A model generated the notes under the pieces. It had not been told where the DNA came from, did not search any database, and worked only from the letters and a program-made list of their open reading frames with translations. The position numbers and the translations under genes are program-made. From positions 1 to 44,370 of the IMG/VR virus record IMGVR_UViG_3300032223_001186: a stretch of DNA of 44,370 bases. One strand, written 5' to 3'. Source of the DNA: a virus. Shown piece after piece: positions 36,909 to 44,370 of the stretch (the stretch's first letter is position 1; each line of letters opens with the position of its first letter).

Positions 36909-37314
36909 GACTCCACTCCTCAAAAATCAGATCCGGGTACCGCTGCCTGAATAACTTTGCCTTCAGTTTGTAGGCTTCCGTCTTGAATCCCTTGAAGTCC
37001 ACCACAATCGTCTGCCCGTCGCGGATAAACCGGAAGTCCGGCACGTACTGCATCGCCCGCACCTTGCGCCCTGTGGCGTCAATGTAACCATCCATGAGCG
37101 TGTACCGCGGTTGCCGCTCCAGATTTGAGATTGCCCCAGCCTTCTCCCACAGCATGAGCAGCGATCCAGCCCGCGCTTCCCCGGCAGAGTCGAACGTCAC
37201 CCCGTTGATGGTTTTCTTCACCGCGTTGTACTTGTGCGCCTTCCTTTGGCCCGAGCCGGCAAGTGATGAGATATTGGCCCGGGCGCAAAGCTCTTGGTAT
37301 TGCTTCTCAGTCAT
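36880..37314 (-). CDS. DUF1064 nuclease (RecU/Holliday junction resolvase-like)
   Basis: A 144-residue protein with KYNAVKKTINGVTFDSAGEA, then LERQPRYTL, YVPDFRFIRDGQTIVVDFKG and TEAYKLKAKLFRQRYP. This series ('Kyna.~~~~dG~~FdS~~Ea', 'Q~~~~L', 'Y.~DF~~~~~g~~vvvD~KG~~T~~~~lK~~l') is DUF1064. The conserved Glu, Asp and Asp-x-Lys fit a PD-(D/E)xK nuclease fold, suggested to resolve or cut branched DNA. It abuts the previous gene, whose stop shares a base with its ATG. Confidence 0.87.
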   Translation of the reverse strand: MTEKQYQELCARANISSLAGSGQRKAHKYNAVKKTINGVTFDSAGEARAGSLLMLWEKAGAISNLERQPRYTLMDGYIDATGRKVRAMQYVPDFRFIRDGQTIVVDFKGFKTEAYKLKAKLFRQRYPDLIFEEWSLETLLANGV

Positions 37315-37946
37315 CAGGCTTTCTTTGGACGACCGCGACCTCGCTTCATAGTCGCGGCAGGTTCGTCGCCAACGGGTTCCGGCGTCTCTTCGATACCATC
37401 GGATTCTTCCGTCGCCTCGTAGTGCTCCATGACGCCAACAACCTGCTCAATATCCATCTGGTCCGATTCTTCCGGCGTATCGGTTGCCGGCAGTTCCTCC
37501 TGAACCGCTGACGGATCGTAGCTGATGCTGACGTTGGATGTCGGCACCGCCCGCATGTAGTTCGTCAGCATCCCGGCGCCGTTCTCGTCGGCAAACGCTA
37601 CAGTGCAACTCACGTCCGTCTTCTTGATCCCGGCTTTCTTCGAGTCCTTCCCTTTGGCCGCCTTCCGAATGACGGCGAAGTTCTCCATATAGCCGTGACA
37701 CTCCAACTGAAACGCCCGCCCGAACTGGGTTTCGTCGGTCGGCTTAAACTCGATGGTCCGGACCTCAACACGATTGTGAGGCGCATCCGGCGACCAGGTG
37801 CCGGTCATTTCCGGCAGTTCCTGCGCCCATCCGAGAGCCTCAGCGATTCTCGATGAGAACGGGAACTTCAGTGTCAGCGTCTGGTCGGACGCGGTGATGG
37901 TGACCTTCTTCAGCGTCACCTGTTTGATGTTCAGTTTTTTTGGCAT
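37314..37946 (-). CDS. Unknown recombination-region protein with AT-hook-like tail
   Basis: A 210-residue protein. Residues 1-150 are beta-rich (LNIKQVTLKKVTITASDQTL, then a second strand-rich half with CTVAFADENGAGML). A strongly acidic linker follows, and the end is MKRGRGRPKKA, a classic AT-hook core (GRGRP flanked by Lys/Arg), which binds the minor groove of AT-rich DNA. Its place between Gp157-like and DUF1064 genes suggests DNA metabolism. It might be a ssDNA-binding or annealing-type protein, but no OB-fold motif is certain. AGGAG lies 12 nt before the ATG. Confidence 0.65.
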   Translation of the reverse strand: MPKKLNIKQVTLKKVTITASDQTLTLKFPFSSRIAEALGWAQELPEMTGTWSPDAPHNRVEVRTIEFKPTDETQFGRAFQLECHGYMENFAVIRKAAKGKDSKKAGIKKTDVSCTVAFADENGAGMLTNYMRAVPTSNVSISYDPSAVQEELPATDTPEESDQMDIEQVVGVMEHYEATEESDGIEETPEPVGDEPAATMKRGRGRPKKA

Positions 37947-37961
37947 ACCGTTTCACTTCTC

Positions 37962-38696
37962 CTATTTGATTTCTACGTGTGCGCCCCGTGGCGCAAGTGT
38001 TGCCCCTGGAACTCCGTTCTTACCGGAACCGCCGCAAGATGTGCATTTCTCCGTGCATTCCGTATTGGCGCTAAACAGAACGCCAGTCGCGTTGCAAGTT
38101 TTGCACGGTTCCGCCAGTGCATTGCCGATGGCTGTCAGGTTCGGACTCCATCGCGGCGTCATCGGCGCGGCGTCCATTTTTATAAGCATCGGCAACACGC
38201 GCTCGTAGGCGTCTGCTGAGATCGTCATCGTTACCAACTGAAACTCGTTCGGTATCAGAGCCTCGTCGGTAATCACGACGGGTTGCCGGCCACCGTTACC
38301 CTTGAGGCTGATACTTCCGATTTTCCCTTCGAGTTTGCGAGGCTTCCCGGCTCTCCACTCCATCTCTTCCAGGGTGATCTGAATGGCGTTCTTAAGTACG
38401 GTCAGTTGCCGGTCGAAGACTTGGGCCCGGTCCTGCATGGCCTTCGCTTCGGCCTTCGCAGCATCCCGGATCATTTCCAGATGCTTCCACCAGCCGCGGA
38501 CCCCGTCCACCTTCTTCACTTCGGCTTTAATATATTCTGCAATCGCGAGATCTACTTCGGTCAACATCACGGCATAAGCCGTTTGCTGGTCATCCCCGAG
38601 CGTTTCTATTGGTGGCGGATTCGTCAGCAGTTCTTCCCGCTGCTCAAACAGGTCTGCTAGTCCCTGTTCTATGTTCCAGAGAGACATGCTGCTCAT
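37962..38696 (-). CDS. Siphovirus Gp157-like protein with zinc knuckle
   Basis: A 244-residue protein starting MSSMSLWNIEQGLADLFEQR. The pattern 'sLw~i.~~~~~L~~~~e......e.......~ie~K~~~~~~~i' with a long helical middle (VRGWWKHLEMIRDAAKAEAK) and EEMEWRAGKPRKLEGKIGSI matches phage Gp157, often found near recombination genes and linked to resistance to phage infection in Streptococcus. The C-terminal 45 residues carry CKTCNATGV and CTSCGGSG, a DnaJ-like zinc knuckle not usual in this family. The start overlaps the stop of the previous gene (ATGA). Confidence 0.82.
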   Translation of the reverse strand: MSSMSLWNIEQGLADLFEQREELLTNPPPIETLGDDQQTAYAVMLTEVDLAIAEYIKAEVKKVDGVRGWWKHLEMIRDAAKAEAKAMQDRAQVFDRQLTVLKNAIQITLEEMEWRAGKPRKLEGKIGSISLKGNGGRQPVVITDEALIPNEFQLVTMTISADAYERVLPMLIKMDAAPMTPRWSPNLTAIGNALAEPCKTCNATGVLFSANTECTEKCTSCGGSGKNGVPGATLAPRGAHVEIK

Positions 38697-38899
38697 CGTG
38701 ATGCCTCGTTCGAGGACTGAACCACGTCGATCAATTGCAACATAGAAGACGGCAGCGGTTCCGGCCGCCGTCCTTCCCGCCGCTTCGTCTGCCGGTGCAG
38801 GAGTTCGCAGGTGTCGATCATCTGTTCCTGCGTTTCGGCGTCCCAGTCTGCGAACTGGTCCAGCCATTCGTCTTTCGTTGACTTGCGTGGTCGCGCCAT
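38693..38899 (-). CDS. Small unknown protein before Gp157
   Basis: A 68-residue protein starting MARPRKSTKDEWLDQFADWD with charged helices (ETQEQMIDTCELLHRQTKRR) and a polar end. It has a good ribosome-binding site (AGGAG, 5 nt before ATG). It overlaps the Gp157-like gene by 4 nt. No family is recognised. Confidence 0.62.
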   Translation of the reverse strand: MARPRKSTKDEWLDQFADWDAETQEQMIDTCELLHRQTKRREGRRPEPLPSSMLQLIDVVQSSNEASR

Positions 38900-38907
38900 C
38901 GTTTCTC

Positions 38908-39546
38908 CTATTTCTCAAACCGCTTCAGAGCCGCGTGCAGGTCACACACGCAAGCCTTGTAATCTTCGACGGTTGGATTCTTTTTCTTTTCAAACCCGTC
39001 TGCGATCCTCTCGTATTCGTGTGTCGCCGTCGTGCCGCACGCTGTCAGCCGTTCGAACAGTGTCGTGAAGATATCCCCCGCAACTGCCGGTTGCCGGTCA
39101 ATCCGAATCAGCCAGTTCTCCAATTCCGAAGATCCATGTTTCGGCATGCAGACCGGCGCGGCCGTCCGCTGGTGGTCTTCGTATTCCTGACCCGCTGCGG
39201 AGTTGGCATCGTACTTCGACCATCCGCCGTTCGGCAGCGGTTTCCCGTCTTCCCGCCGTTTTGGAAACAGGCTTCCACCTTCCTGCGTCTGCCCAAAAGA
39301 GAACCGCGCATTGCATCCCATGCAGACCAGTTCGTAGTAATCGAACGACTTGCCCGCATTCTTGCCGGACTTCGCTACCGACGTTCTCAGCCGGTAGTGG
39401 ATGTCGTCTGATTGGCAGCATCCGCATCGGTTCTCCGCGTCGAAGACTTCCTGAATTGCCGCCAGTTCACCGAATAACTCCTTCGGTGTCGCGCCTTCCA
39501 CGGCAAACTGCAGCCGCCCGTTACTGCTGGTATATGTTGCCTTCAT
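38908..39546 (-). CDS. Zinc-finger-containing phage protein of unknown role
   Basis: A 212-residue protein. The first part reads FAVEGATPKELFGELAAIQE, then CGCCQSDDIHYRLRTSVAKS and YYELVCMGCNARFSFGQTQE, followed by GGSLFPKRR. The two Cys pairs (CxxC at GCCQ and CMGC) should bind zinc. 'R.......g..~yye~~C..C.a~l~~Gq.k.gg~LfpKr' is a recurring pattern in phage proteins near SSB, RecT or Gp157 genes, with unknown biochemical role. The C-terminal half is helical and charged. It overlaps the preceding gene by 4 nt. Confidence 0.72.
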   Translation of the reverse strand: MKATYTSSNGRLQFAVEGATPKELFGELAAIQEVFDAENRCGCCQSDDIHYRLRTSVAKSGKNAGKSFDYYELVCMGCNARFSFGQTQEGGSLFPKRREDGKPLPNGGWSKYDANSAAGQEYEDHQRTAAPVCMPKHGSSELENWLIRIDRQPAVAGDIFTTLFERLTACGTTATHEYERIADGFEKKKNPTVEDYKACVCDLHAALKRFEK

Positions 39547-39815
39547 CGTCCTTCCCTCTCCTGCCTTGCGGCCTGTTTCCGTTTCACATCCCGCACCGAA
39601 TCCATCACTTGGTCATAGCACCAGTCGTACAGATCGGCGCTGACGGCGTTCACTTCATCCGCCGGACACTGCGCCTTCTGCGAACAAAAGAAGTCCATGC
39701 TCTGGTAGTTTCCGAGGTTCAGTTTGAAACTGACCGAGCGGACAACTTCTACCATGCGCGTGTCCGGTTCACGTCCGGTAGCCGTGCGGCCGTCTGGACC
39801 TAAAATTTGGACCAT
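39543..39815 (-). CDS. Small unknown protein
   Basis: A 90-residue protein with a beta-rich middle (VVRSVSFKLNLGNYQSMDFF) and a helical basic C-terminus (YDQVMDSVRDVKRKQAARQE). 'sfkvnlGnye~~d~~~~~~' patterns are found in a conserved but poorly known set of phage replication-region proteins. The start ATG overlaps the preceding gene by 16 nt; its stop overlaps the next ATG (ATGA). Confidence 0.6.
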   Translation of the reverse strand: MVQILGPDGRTATGREPDTRMVEVVRSVSFKLNLGNYQSMDFFCSQKAQCPADEVNAVSADLYDWCYDQVMDSVRDVKRKQAARQEREGR

Positions 39816-40087
39816 ACGTCAGCCTCCGCGGCATGCTTCTGCCACTCACGCACGGTCAGATGTTTCGGCGCTGCCATGTCTTCCAGCGCCTGGTACACAG
39901 CCTGTTTCGTTTCGTCTGACGGAACCCGGACGCCTGCGCATTTCGCTACGCTGGCCCATTCTTCCGTGCTCATGAGCCGTGCGTTGTGTGCCGGAATCCC
40001 AACTGATGAAAGCGCCCCGACCAGCAGCGCTGCTTTCTTCTGCCGGGCGGCAAACTCGGTCAGGTGCGCGATTTGTTCCGGAGTCAT
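39800..40087 (-). CDS. Small helical protein
   Basis: A 95-residue protein starting MTPEQIAHLTEFAARQKKAA. It appears wholly helical with a central ARLMSTEEWASVAKCAGVRV. It is coupled to the RHH gene (ATGA) and overlaps the next gene by 16 nt. No family is recognised; second place after a regulator is common for small accessory proteins. Confidence 0.58.
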   Translation of the reverse strand: MTPEQIAHLTEFAARQKKAALLVGALSSVGIPAHNARLMSTEEWASVAKCAGVRVPSDETKQAVYQALEDMAAPKHLTVREWQKHAAEADVWSKF

Positions 40088-40467
40088 GCGTCCGCCTTCG
40101 GTCCGTACTGCTCAACCAGTAGCCACGCCAAGGCGGGAGCGATACCGAGCGGTTTCCGCGTTCCCTTGCGATCAAGTCCGCGCCGTTGCACTTCCGCCAC
40201 GCCACGGTCCCTCGTCTTCTGCGAGCAATAGCAAGACACCCGCTCCCACGTGTAGCCGTGGTGAGGCGTCAGCACGTCCAGTTGTTTCGGTGCCGCCTTA
40301 CCTTCGCCAAACACTTCTTCGGTCAGGTCTCGGATAATACTGCTGACGCTGCGTGACGCGGTGACCAGCTTGCGGATCGCCGTATGCGTATCGGTCGGAA
40401 TCTGTATTCTAAGTTCGCAACTTCCAAGCGCGAGCTTCGATGGTGTCTTGCTGCGTTTCTTTGCCAT
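40084..40467 (-). CDS. RHH-type regulator with C-terminal extension
   Basis: A 127-residue protein. After a basic N-terminus, residues 15-52 read CELRIQIPTDTHTAIRKLVT then ASRSVSSIIRDLTEEV: one strand and two helices, a ribbon-helix-helix DNA-binding plan. The C-terminal 70 residues contain WERVSCYCSQKTRDRGVAEV and ALAWLLVEQYG, which are not part of the RHH core. It heads the replication operon. Its promoter carries an inverted repeat (TAAATCCGC/GCGGATTTA) that shares a half-site with the terS/early region, so it may regulate itself and those promoters. The start follows a TATCCT hexamer by 6 nt. Confidence 0.65.
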   Translation of the reverse strand: MAKKRSKTPSKLALGSCELRIQIPTDTHTAIRKLVTASRSVSSIIRDLTEEVFGEGKAAPKQLDVLTPHHGYTWERVSCYCSQKTRDRGVAEVQRRGLDRKGTRKPLGIAPALAWLLVEQYGPKADA

Positions 40468-40473
40468 GACCAG

Positions 40474-40515
40474 AGGATAGCATTAAATCCGCACTGCGTA
40501 AAGTGGGCGGATTTA
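40474..40515. promoter_or_regulatory. Promoter and inverted-repeat operator of the RHH regulator
   Basis: Minus strand: TTTACG, 17-bp spacer, TATCCT (40479-40474) with an extended -10 TG, then 6 nt to ATG 40467. TAAATCCGC (40484-40492) and GCGGATTTA (40507-40515) form a perfect 9-bp inverted repeat over the spacer and -35. The half-site TAAATCCGCA also occurs at 26337-26346. Confidence 0.62.
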
Positions 40516-40875
40516 TTCCTGAATCAGTGGCGCGATCAGTTCCATGTCCGACGCAGAGAGCGTGGACCCTTCGAGCATCGCCACCGGGATCGGTTCGGCG
40601 TCAATCTGGATTGTCTGCGCAAATACCGGATCAGCCTCAAACGCGGCCGCGAACTCCGGCTTCACCATCCGCGCCGCCCCGCCGTTCACTGGCATGCTGT
40701 TCTCCTCTGTCATCAGGCCAATACGCGCCGCCGACGCTGCCCCATATTCGGCCTCCAGAAGCCGCAGGATGCGCCGAAGCCTCCATGCCCCCACCGCTGG
40801 TATCGGTTGCTGTGCCAGACGCTTTAGCGCCCCGGAATCGACAGCTATGAGTATTTCGCGAACAGTCAGGATCAT
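40513..40875 (-). CDS. Small protein downstream of the tail hub
   Basis: A 120-residue protein starting MILTVREILIAVDSGALKRL, helical, with a conserved-looking AWRLRRILRLLEAEYGAASA. It ends in a short acidic helix (DMELIAPLIQE). It is the last gene of the tail operon and overlaps the hub stop by 4 nt (ATGA). Small proteins at this place can be tail assembly or late accessory factors. No family is recognised. Confidence 0.6.
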   Translation of the reverse strand: MILTVREILIAVDSGALKRLAQQPIPAVGAWRLRRILRLLEAEYGAASAARIGLMTEENSMPVNGGAARMVKPEFAAAFEADPVFAQTIQIDAEPIPVAMLEGSTLSASDMELIAPLIQE

Positions 40876-43800
40876 GGAGTGTATGCCGTGATAATACCGC
40901 CTTCGATGGTGATTGAAGAAATGGTGGTTGGACCGCCGCTTGTAACGCCCGTCGTGCCACCGATTTTGAAGTTGCTGGAAGCTTCAACGTTGACCGCCGA
41001 AACGTCTCCAACAGTGGAAATAGTACCGGCGCTATTCAGTGACCAGTTGCCGATGTCGCTGGACAATGCGTGAAAGTTTGGCGAGTCTCCCGTTCCCAAT
41101 CCGAGATTCGTTCTTGCCGTGGCCACATTCGCCACATCCGAAAGATTGTTTGCCGACTGCAGGAAGTACGCTACGTTCTGCACTGCCGCCGTCCCCAAAC
41201 CCAGCGCCGTGCGCGCGCCCGCTGCCGTCGTTGCGCCAGTGCCGCCCTGAAGTATCGACAGCGTACCCGTGACGCCACCAGACAGCGAGATCAGTGGGAT
41301 GTCGGCCGATACCAATGTCCTAAAGGTCGGAGCCGCCGCCGCGCCTGTCGTCGGCCCTGCAAATACCTTGTTGGCCGTCTGTGTTGCCCATGTCAGCGCC
41401 AGCGTTCCCGATGTCGTAATCGGAGATCCCGCCACCGAGAGCTCCCCGGTCGGAACCGTCATCGCAACACTGGTCACCGTGCCCCCCGCCACTGTTCCAG
41501 CCGGCGAAGCTCCCGCCACTACCGGACTCGCAGAACTGCCACCACCGGAACCGCCCAAGCCTGCCCAGAAGTCGAGATATGAACCGACCACACCCACGTT
41601 GATAACCGTCACCGTGTAAACGTAGTGGCCAGCATTCGCGCCTGTCGGCATTCCTGCTAGATCAAGATACATATGAACAGGAATCAGTTTGCCCTTGACT
41701 TCCTGAATCACGTATTGACCGTTGATTAGTGCGGCAATCCCAACTGGCCGGTCGCTCATATTGATCGTCAGGTACTGGCCTGGCGTCAAACCTGGGAAAT
41801 ACGTTTCAAAGCTGAACGATACCGGGAGAGTGGCGTAAGCCGCCAGTGCCTCCTGAGCCGCCAGCAGCCCGGTCGGAGCGCTCGTGTTGTTCGTGTCGGT
41901 AATCTTCTGCTGATACTTCCCGGTTCCATGTTCGAGCGCCGCCCGCGCCTGAACCAGTGCGGTGTCTTCCACAACAATGCAATCGCCAGCCAGTCTTGTG
42001 TATTCGACCTGCAATGACCATGGAGCAGTAATCGGTAGCGATGGACCGCCGGGAACACTAGCGAGCTTTACTCCTACACTTCCAGGCGTGTAATACAGGT
42101 TCGATGTATTGCTGGTTCCTTCGACGGCAACCTGAAGCGCCTGCGTTCCGATGACCGTTGAACCACCAGACGTCAGAGCGGCTGACCATGAGAAATTTGT
42201 TGCAGATTCAGACAACGCCGCGATATATCCGGCCCCCGCGCTTTTGTTACGCACGGTGAACACACCAGCGGCCGGCGCGTCCGCATTCAATAACGGGTTT
42301 TCCCACGTCGGCATGGAATACTCGACGCCCCGATGCGATTCGGAAGCATTCAGCGCATAAACCAGATTCTGAGCGCATGCCGTCGCCGTGGCTCCAATAA
42401 GAACTTGACCCCACTGGCGATTATCAATAGCGCTCTTGAACGTATAGACCGTGTCCGCAAACGATCCGCCGCCGCTGATACCCTGATCGGTCCAGATCAC
42501 CGATCCGTCGACCGTCGTGCTTCCTGAATCGTTCCATGTCGGTTGCACCGCTCCGGACATTCCGCCTGTCGTCACCTTCTGGACGTGTCCAGCCGGATCA
42601 ATAATGATTTGTCCCGTTGTATACGGGGATAGCGCCGCCCAGTTGTATGTAGAGCCTGAAGCAGGATAGCTGATCGTGACCGTATCGCCGTCAATCGGCA
42701 GTCCGGAGAACGTGCCGACCGCCGTGTTTTGCGTGTTCTTGGTGACCCACGCAGCCACTACCTGATTCGGCAGTTCGCGGAGGCTGAAGTTTGCCGTTCC
42801 GTTTGGTGCAAATAGTTCAGACGAGTTGGCAAACGCGTTTTGTGAAAGTTGGATAATCTGCCGATCTCGGAAGTCTTGCCGGTTTTGTTCCCACTTCATG
42901 GTTTCCCAGAGAATGTCTTGAGTGACCAGTGAAAACGGAGCAGTAGTTAACGATGGAACATGAAATTGCAGTTTCTGGGTTGCGGGATCAACGAACCAGA
43001 CGAACTGCGAGGATGTGGCCAGGTTGCTGATGATGTCGGACAGCGAAGCGTAATCGGAGATTACCAGCGATGGAATCGTTGCCCCGCCTGAGACCGTGCC
43101 CAGCGTGATCGGCGATCCGGTCATGAGAGCGTTGAACAGCGTCGTAACGATGTATCCAGCTGTCACGTTAAGGAATGCCTGTGGTGGTACCAAAATCGCG
43201 TCCAGGCATTGCTCCAGCGACACCACGGAGCACATATATTTCCGGTATCCCTGAACGCCGTCCCACGTTTCTTCTATGCGATCAAACGTCCCAACGAATA
43301 CCAAAGTTGTCGCCGTCGGCCCCACGTCATAGAGAAATATTTCCGAGCCAATTGTCGGAGAGTAGGAGTCGCCGGCCGCCACGCGGATCGGAATATTTGC
43401 CGTGCCCCGCTGTCGCATCATGAGTTGGAAATCGGAATCGTTGCCGGAGAAGTCCAACCGAGCCGTCTGGTCCGTCAACCCGCCGATAGGTTCGTTGATG
43501 ACCAGCCATGCGGTACTGGGAACAGGCGGCACCGATACAGACGGCATGGCAACGAATCCGATTACCGTGCCGTTGGCGTCGTTCGTGGTCCAATTGACGG
43601 ACAGTGCGCCTGAACCAGGAAACTGAGGAACCCCGACAGCTTCAATTGTTCGAGTGTCGTTGTTGGCAATCTCCAGATAATCAGACGAGTAACTGCTGGC
43701 GACGCTCGGAGATACGCCGTTTTTATCCTGTACAGCCGTTGATACTGAGGAAGTAGAGCTATTTCTTGCCGCCAGTGACGCACGCAGGCCTCCAGTGCCC

Positions 43801-44370
43801 GCGCCGCTAGTCTTTGAGGTCGTAGCATACAGCGCAAGTCCAGGATTGAAACTAAGCCCGCTGGTGACGGTTTGTGTAACTGGAGCCGCTGCCGCTGTCT
43901 TTGTGAAACTTCCGACGAATGCGGCGGGAACCTGCAGGCATAGACTTGCAGCCTGGAACGCGCCGGAAGGATGCGATGGAAAGTTGAGTGTGAAACCGCC
44001 GCCGTCGAAACTTTTGAATGTGCCTCGGAGAGTGTCGGCGCCGATCCCTGACAGACCGAGGACGCAACCTTTCGAAGCACTGGCCCCAGAAGGACTGGAG
44101 AACTTTGAAAACGATGCAGACGTGCCGACGTTATCCGAACTGAACAAAGCCTGAAACCATTGCCCGGTTTCCGTTGCCCCTACGTTGTCGGTCGCGTTCG
44201 GTCCCATCGCTCCGAATCCGAACGCCGCGCCAGTCGCCCCTGAAGGTAGCGCCGATGTGACGGCCCCGGCATGCAGGTGAAATACCAGATTCGGTTTCCA
44301 CGAAAGCCCAGTGACTACCGCATCGCCAGATGTCGGCATCGTCCAGTTGAGCGTTTGAGACAGCGGAGCT
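40872..44370 (-). CDS. Tail hub/fibre protein (C-terminal 1,100+ residues; N-terminus at 1-509)
   Basis: This is the main part of a 1,294-residue tail-tip protein whose start is at 509 across the contig join. Near the N-terminus three related repeats of about 130 residues each occur (markers: MPTSGDAVVTGLSWKP and TQTVTSGLSFNPGLAL). The middle has a hub-like domain: VVSLEQCLDAILVPPQAFLN, LVISDYASLSDIISNLATSS and FVWFVDPATQKLQFHV, as in gp27/gp44-like baseplate hubs. The last 200 residues look like a fibre: GGTGATTAAGARTALGLGTA and NNLSDVANVATARTNLGLGT. One chain would thus join the tail tip to a receptor-binding part. The gene ends in the start of the 120-residue gene (ATGA). Confidence 0.88.
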   Translation of the reverse strand, partial: APLSQTLNWTMPTSGDAVVTGLSWKPNLVFHLHAGAVTSALPSGATGAAFGFGAMGPNATDNVGATETGQWFQALFSSDNVGTSASFSKFSSPSGASASKGCVLGLSGIGADTLRGTFKSFDGGGFTLNFPSHPSGAFQAASLCLQVPAAFVGSFTKTAAAAPVTQTVTSGLSFNPGLALYATTSKTSGAGTGGLRASLAARNSSTSSVSTAVQDKNGVSPSVASSYSSDYLEIANNDTRTIEAVGVPQFPGSGALSVNWTTNDANGTVIGFVAMPSVSVPPVPSTAWLVINEPIGGLTDQTARLDFSGNDSDFQLMMRQRGTANIPIRVAAGDSYSPTIGSEIFLYDVGPTATTLVFVGTFDRIEETWDGVQGYRKYMCSVVSLEQCLDAILVPPQAFLNVTAGYIVTTLFNALMTGSPITLGTVSGGATIPSLVISDYASLSDIISNLATSSQFVWFVDPATQKLQFHVPSLTTAPFSLVTQDILWETMKWEQNRQDFRDRQIIQLSQNAFANSSELFAPNGTANFSLRELPNQVVAAWVTKNTQNTAVGTFSGLPIDGDTVTISYPASGSTYNWAALSPYTTGQIIIDPAGHVQKVTTGGMSGAVQPTWNDSGSTTVDGSVIWTDQGISGGGSFADTVYTFKSAIDNRQWGQVLIGATATACAQNLVYALNASESHRGVEYSMPTWENPLLNADAPAAGVFTVRNKSAGAGYIAALSESATNFSWSAALTSGGSTVIGTQALQVAVEGTSNTSNLYYTPGSVGVKLASVPGGPSLPITAPWSLQVEYTRLAGDCIVVEDTALVQARAALEHGTGKYQQKITDTNNTSAPTGLLAAQEALAAYATLPVSFSFETYFPGLTPGQYLTINMSDRPVGIAALINGQYVIQEVKGKLIPVHMYLDLAGMPTGANAGHYVYTVTVINVGVVGSYLDFWAGLGGSGGGSSASPVVAGASPAGTVAGGTVTSVAMTVPTGELSVAGSPITTSGTLALTWATQTANKVFAGPTTGAAAAPTFRTLVSADIPLISLSGGVTGTLSILQGGTGATTAAGARTALGLGTAAVQNVAYFLQSANNLSDVANVATARTNLGLGTGDSPNFHALSSDIGNWSLNSAGTISTVGDVSAVNVEASSNFKIGGTTGVTSGGPTTISSITIEGGIITAYTP
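44248..44370. repeat. Right copy of the 123-bp terminal repeat (assembly overlap)
   Basis: Identical to 1-123; see the left copy. Confidence 0.95.

Overview
The window is the essentially complete genome of a tailed double-stranded DNA bacteriophage with siphovirus-type tail genes, taken from an assembly. Its first 123 bases recur exactly as its last 123 (44248-44370). The repeat falls inside one long tail gene and that frame stays open across the join, so the molecule is circular or circularly permuted, with a unit length of 44,247 bp. No integrase, recognisable lysogeny repressor, rRNA, tRNA, CRISPR array or insertion sequence was seen. The host cannot be named. The DNA is moderately GC-rich, the lysis enzyme is a GH73-type glucosaminidase, and a phage-encoded Flp-type pilin points to a host lineage with Flp/Tad pili.

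About nine tenths of the genes lie on the minus strand and are best read from high to low coordinates. Replication/recombination and modification genes run 40467 to 29204: an RHH-type regulator, several small unknown proteins, a Gp157-like protein, a DUF1064 nuclease, an O-like initiation protein, a helicase-methyltransferase fusion, a DUF968 HNH nuclease, a DnaA-domain-IV-like protein and a cytosine-5 methyltransferase whose frame is broken at a run of nine G. No DNA polymerase was recognised. A plus-strand early unit (26429-29295) holds four small proteins and an SNF2-type helicase. Between it and the divergently transcribed terS-terL pair lies a compact control region with an inverted repeat whose half-site recurs at the promoter of the RHH regulator (40467).

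The most unusual block is 24490-17406. It is a chain of 16 genes in which every junction overlaps, with its own promoter, two direct repeats 11 bp apart and a terminator. It encodes a small RHH-like protein, several single-span membrane microproteins, four GT2 glycosyltransferases, a SAM methyltransferase, a sugar-reductase/methyltransferase fusion, a sugar-isomerase-like cupin and a Flp-type pilin. It sits between terL and the lysis genes (17313-16329). My preferred reading is a phage cassette that remodels a glycan, perhaps on pili, on the host surface or on the virion. This is inference.

The virion module follows: portal, an orphan gpF-like C-terminal domain, a gp10-like neck protein, protease-scaffold fusion, decoration protein, major capsid protein, fibre-like protein, connectors, tail terminator, tail tube, two tail chaperones linked by a -1 frameshift site, tape measure, and a 1,294-residue hub-fibre protein that crosses the contig join. 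Four plus-strand genes or cassettes interrupt or flank the minus-strand late genes: 10285-10581, 10892-13103 (with a beta-helix spike-like protein) and 15944-16177 stand among them, while 26429-29295 flanks them. At ten start codons, mostly of first genes in transcription units, a TANNNT -10-like hexamer sits 6-9 nt upstream of ATG, suggesting leaderless transcripts. Genes inside units mostly use ATGA/TGATG overlaps.
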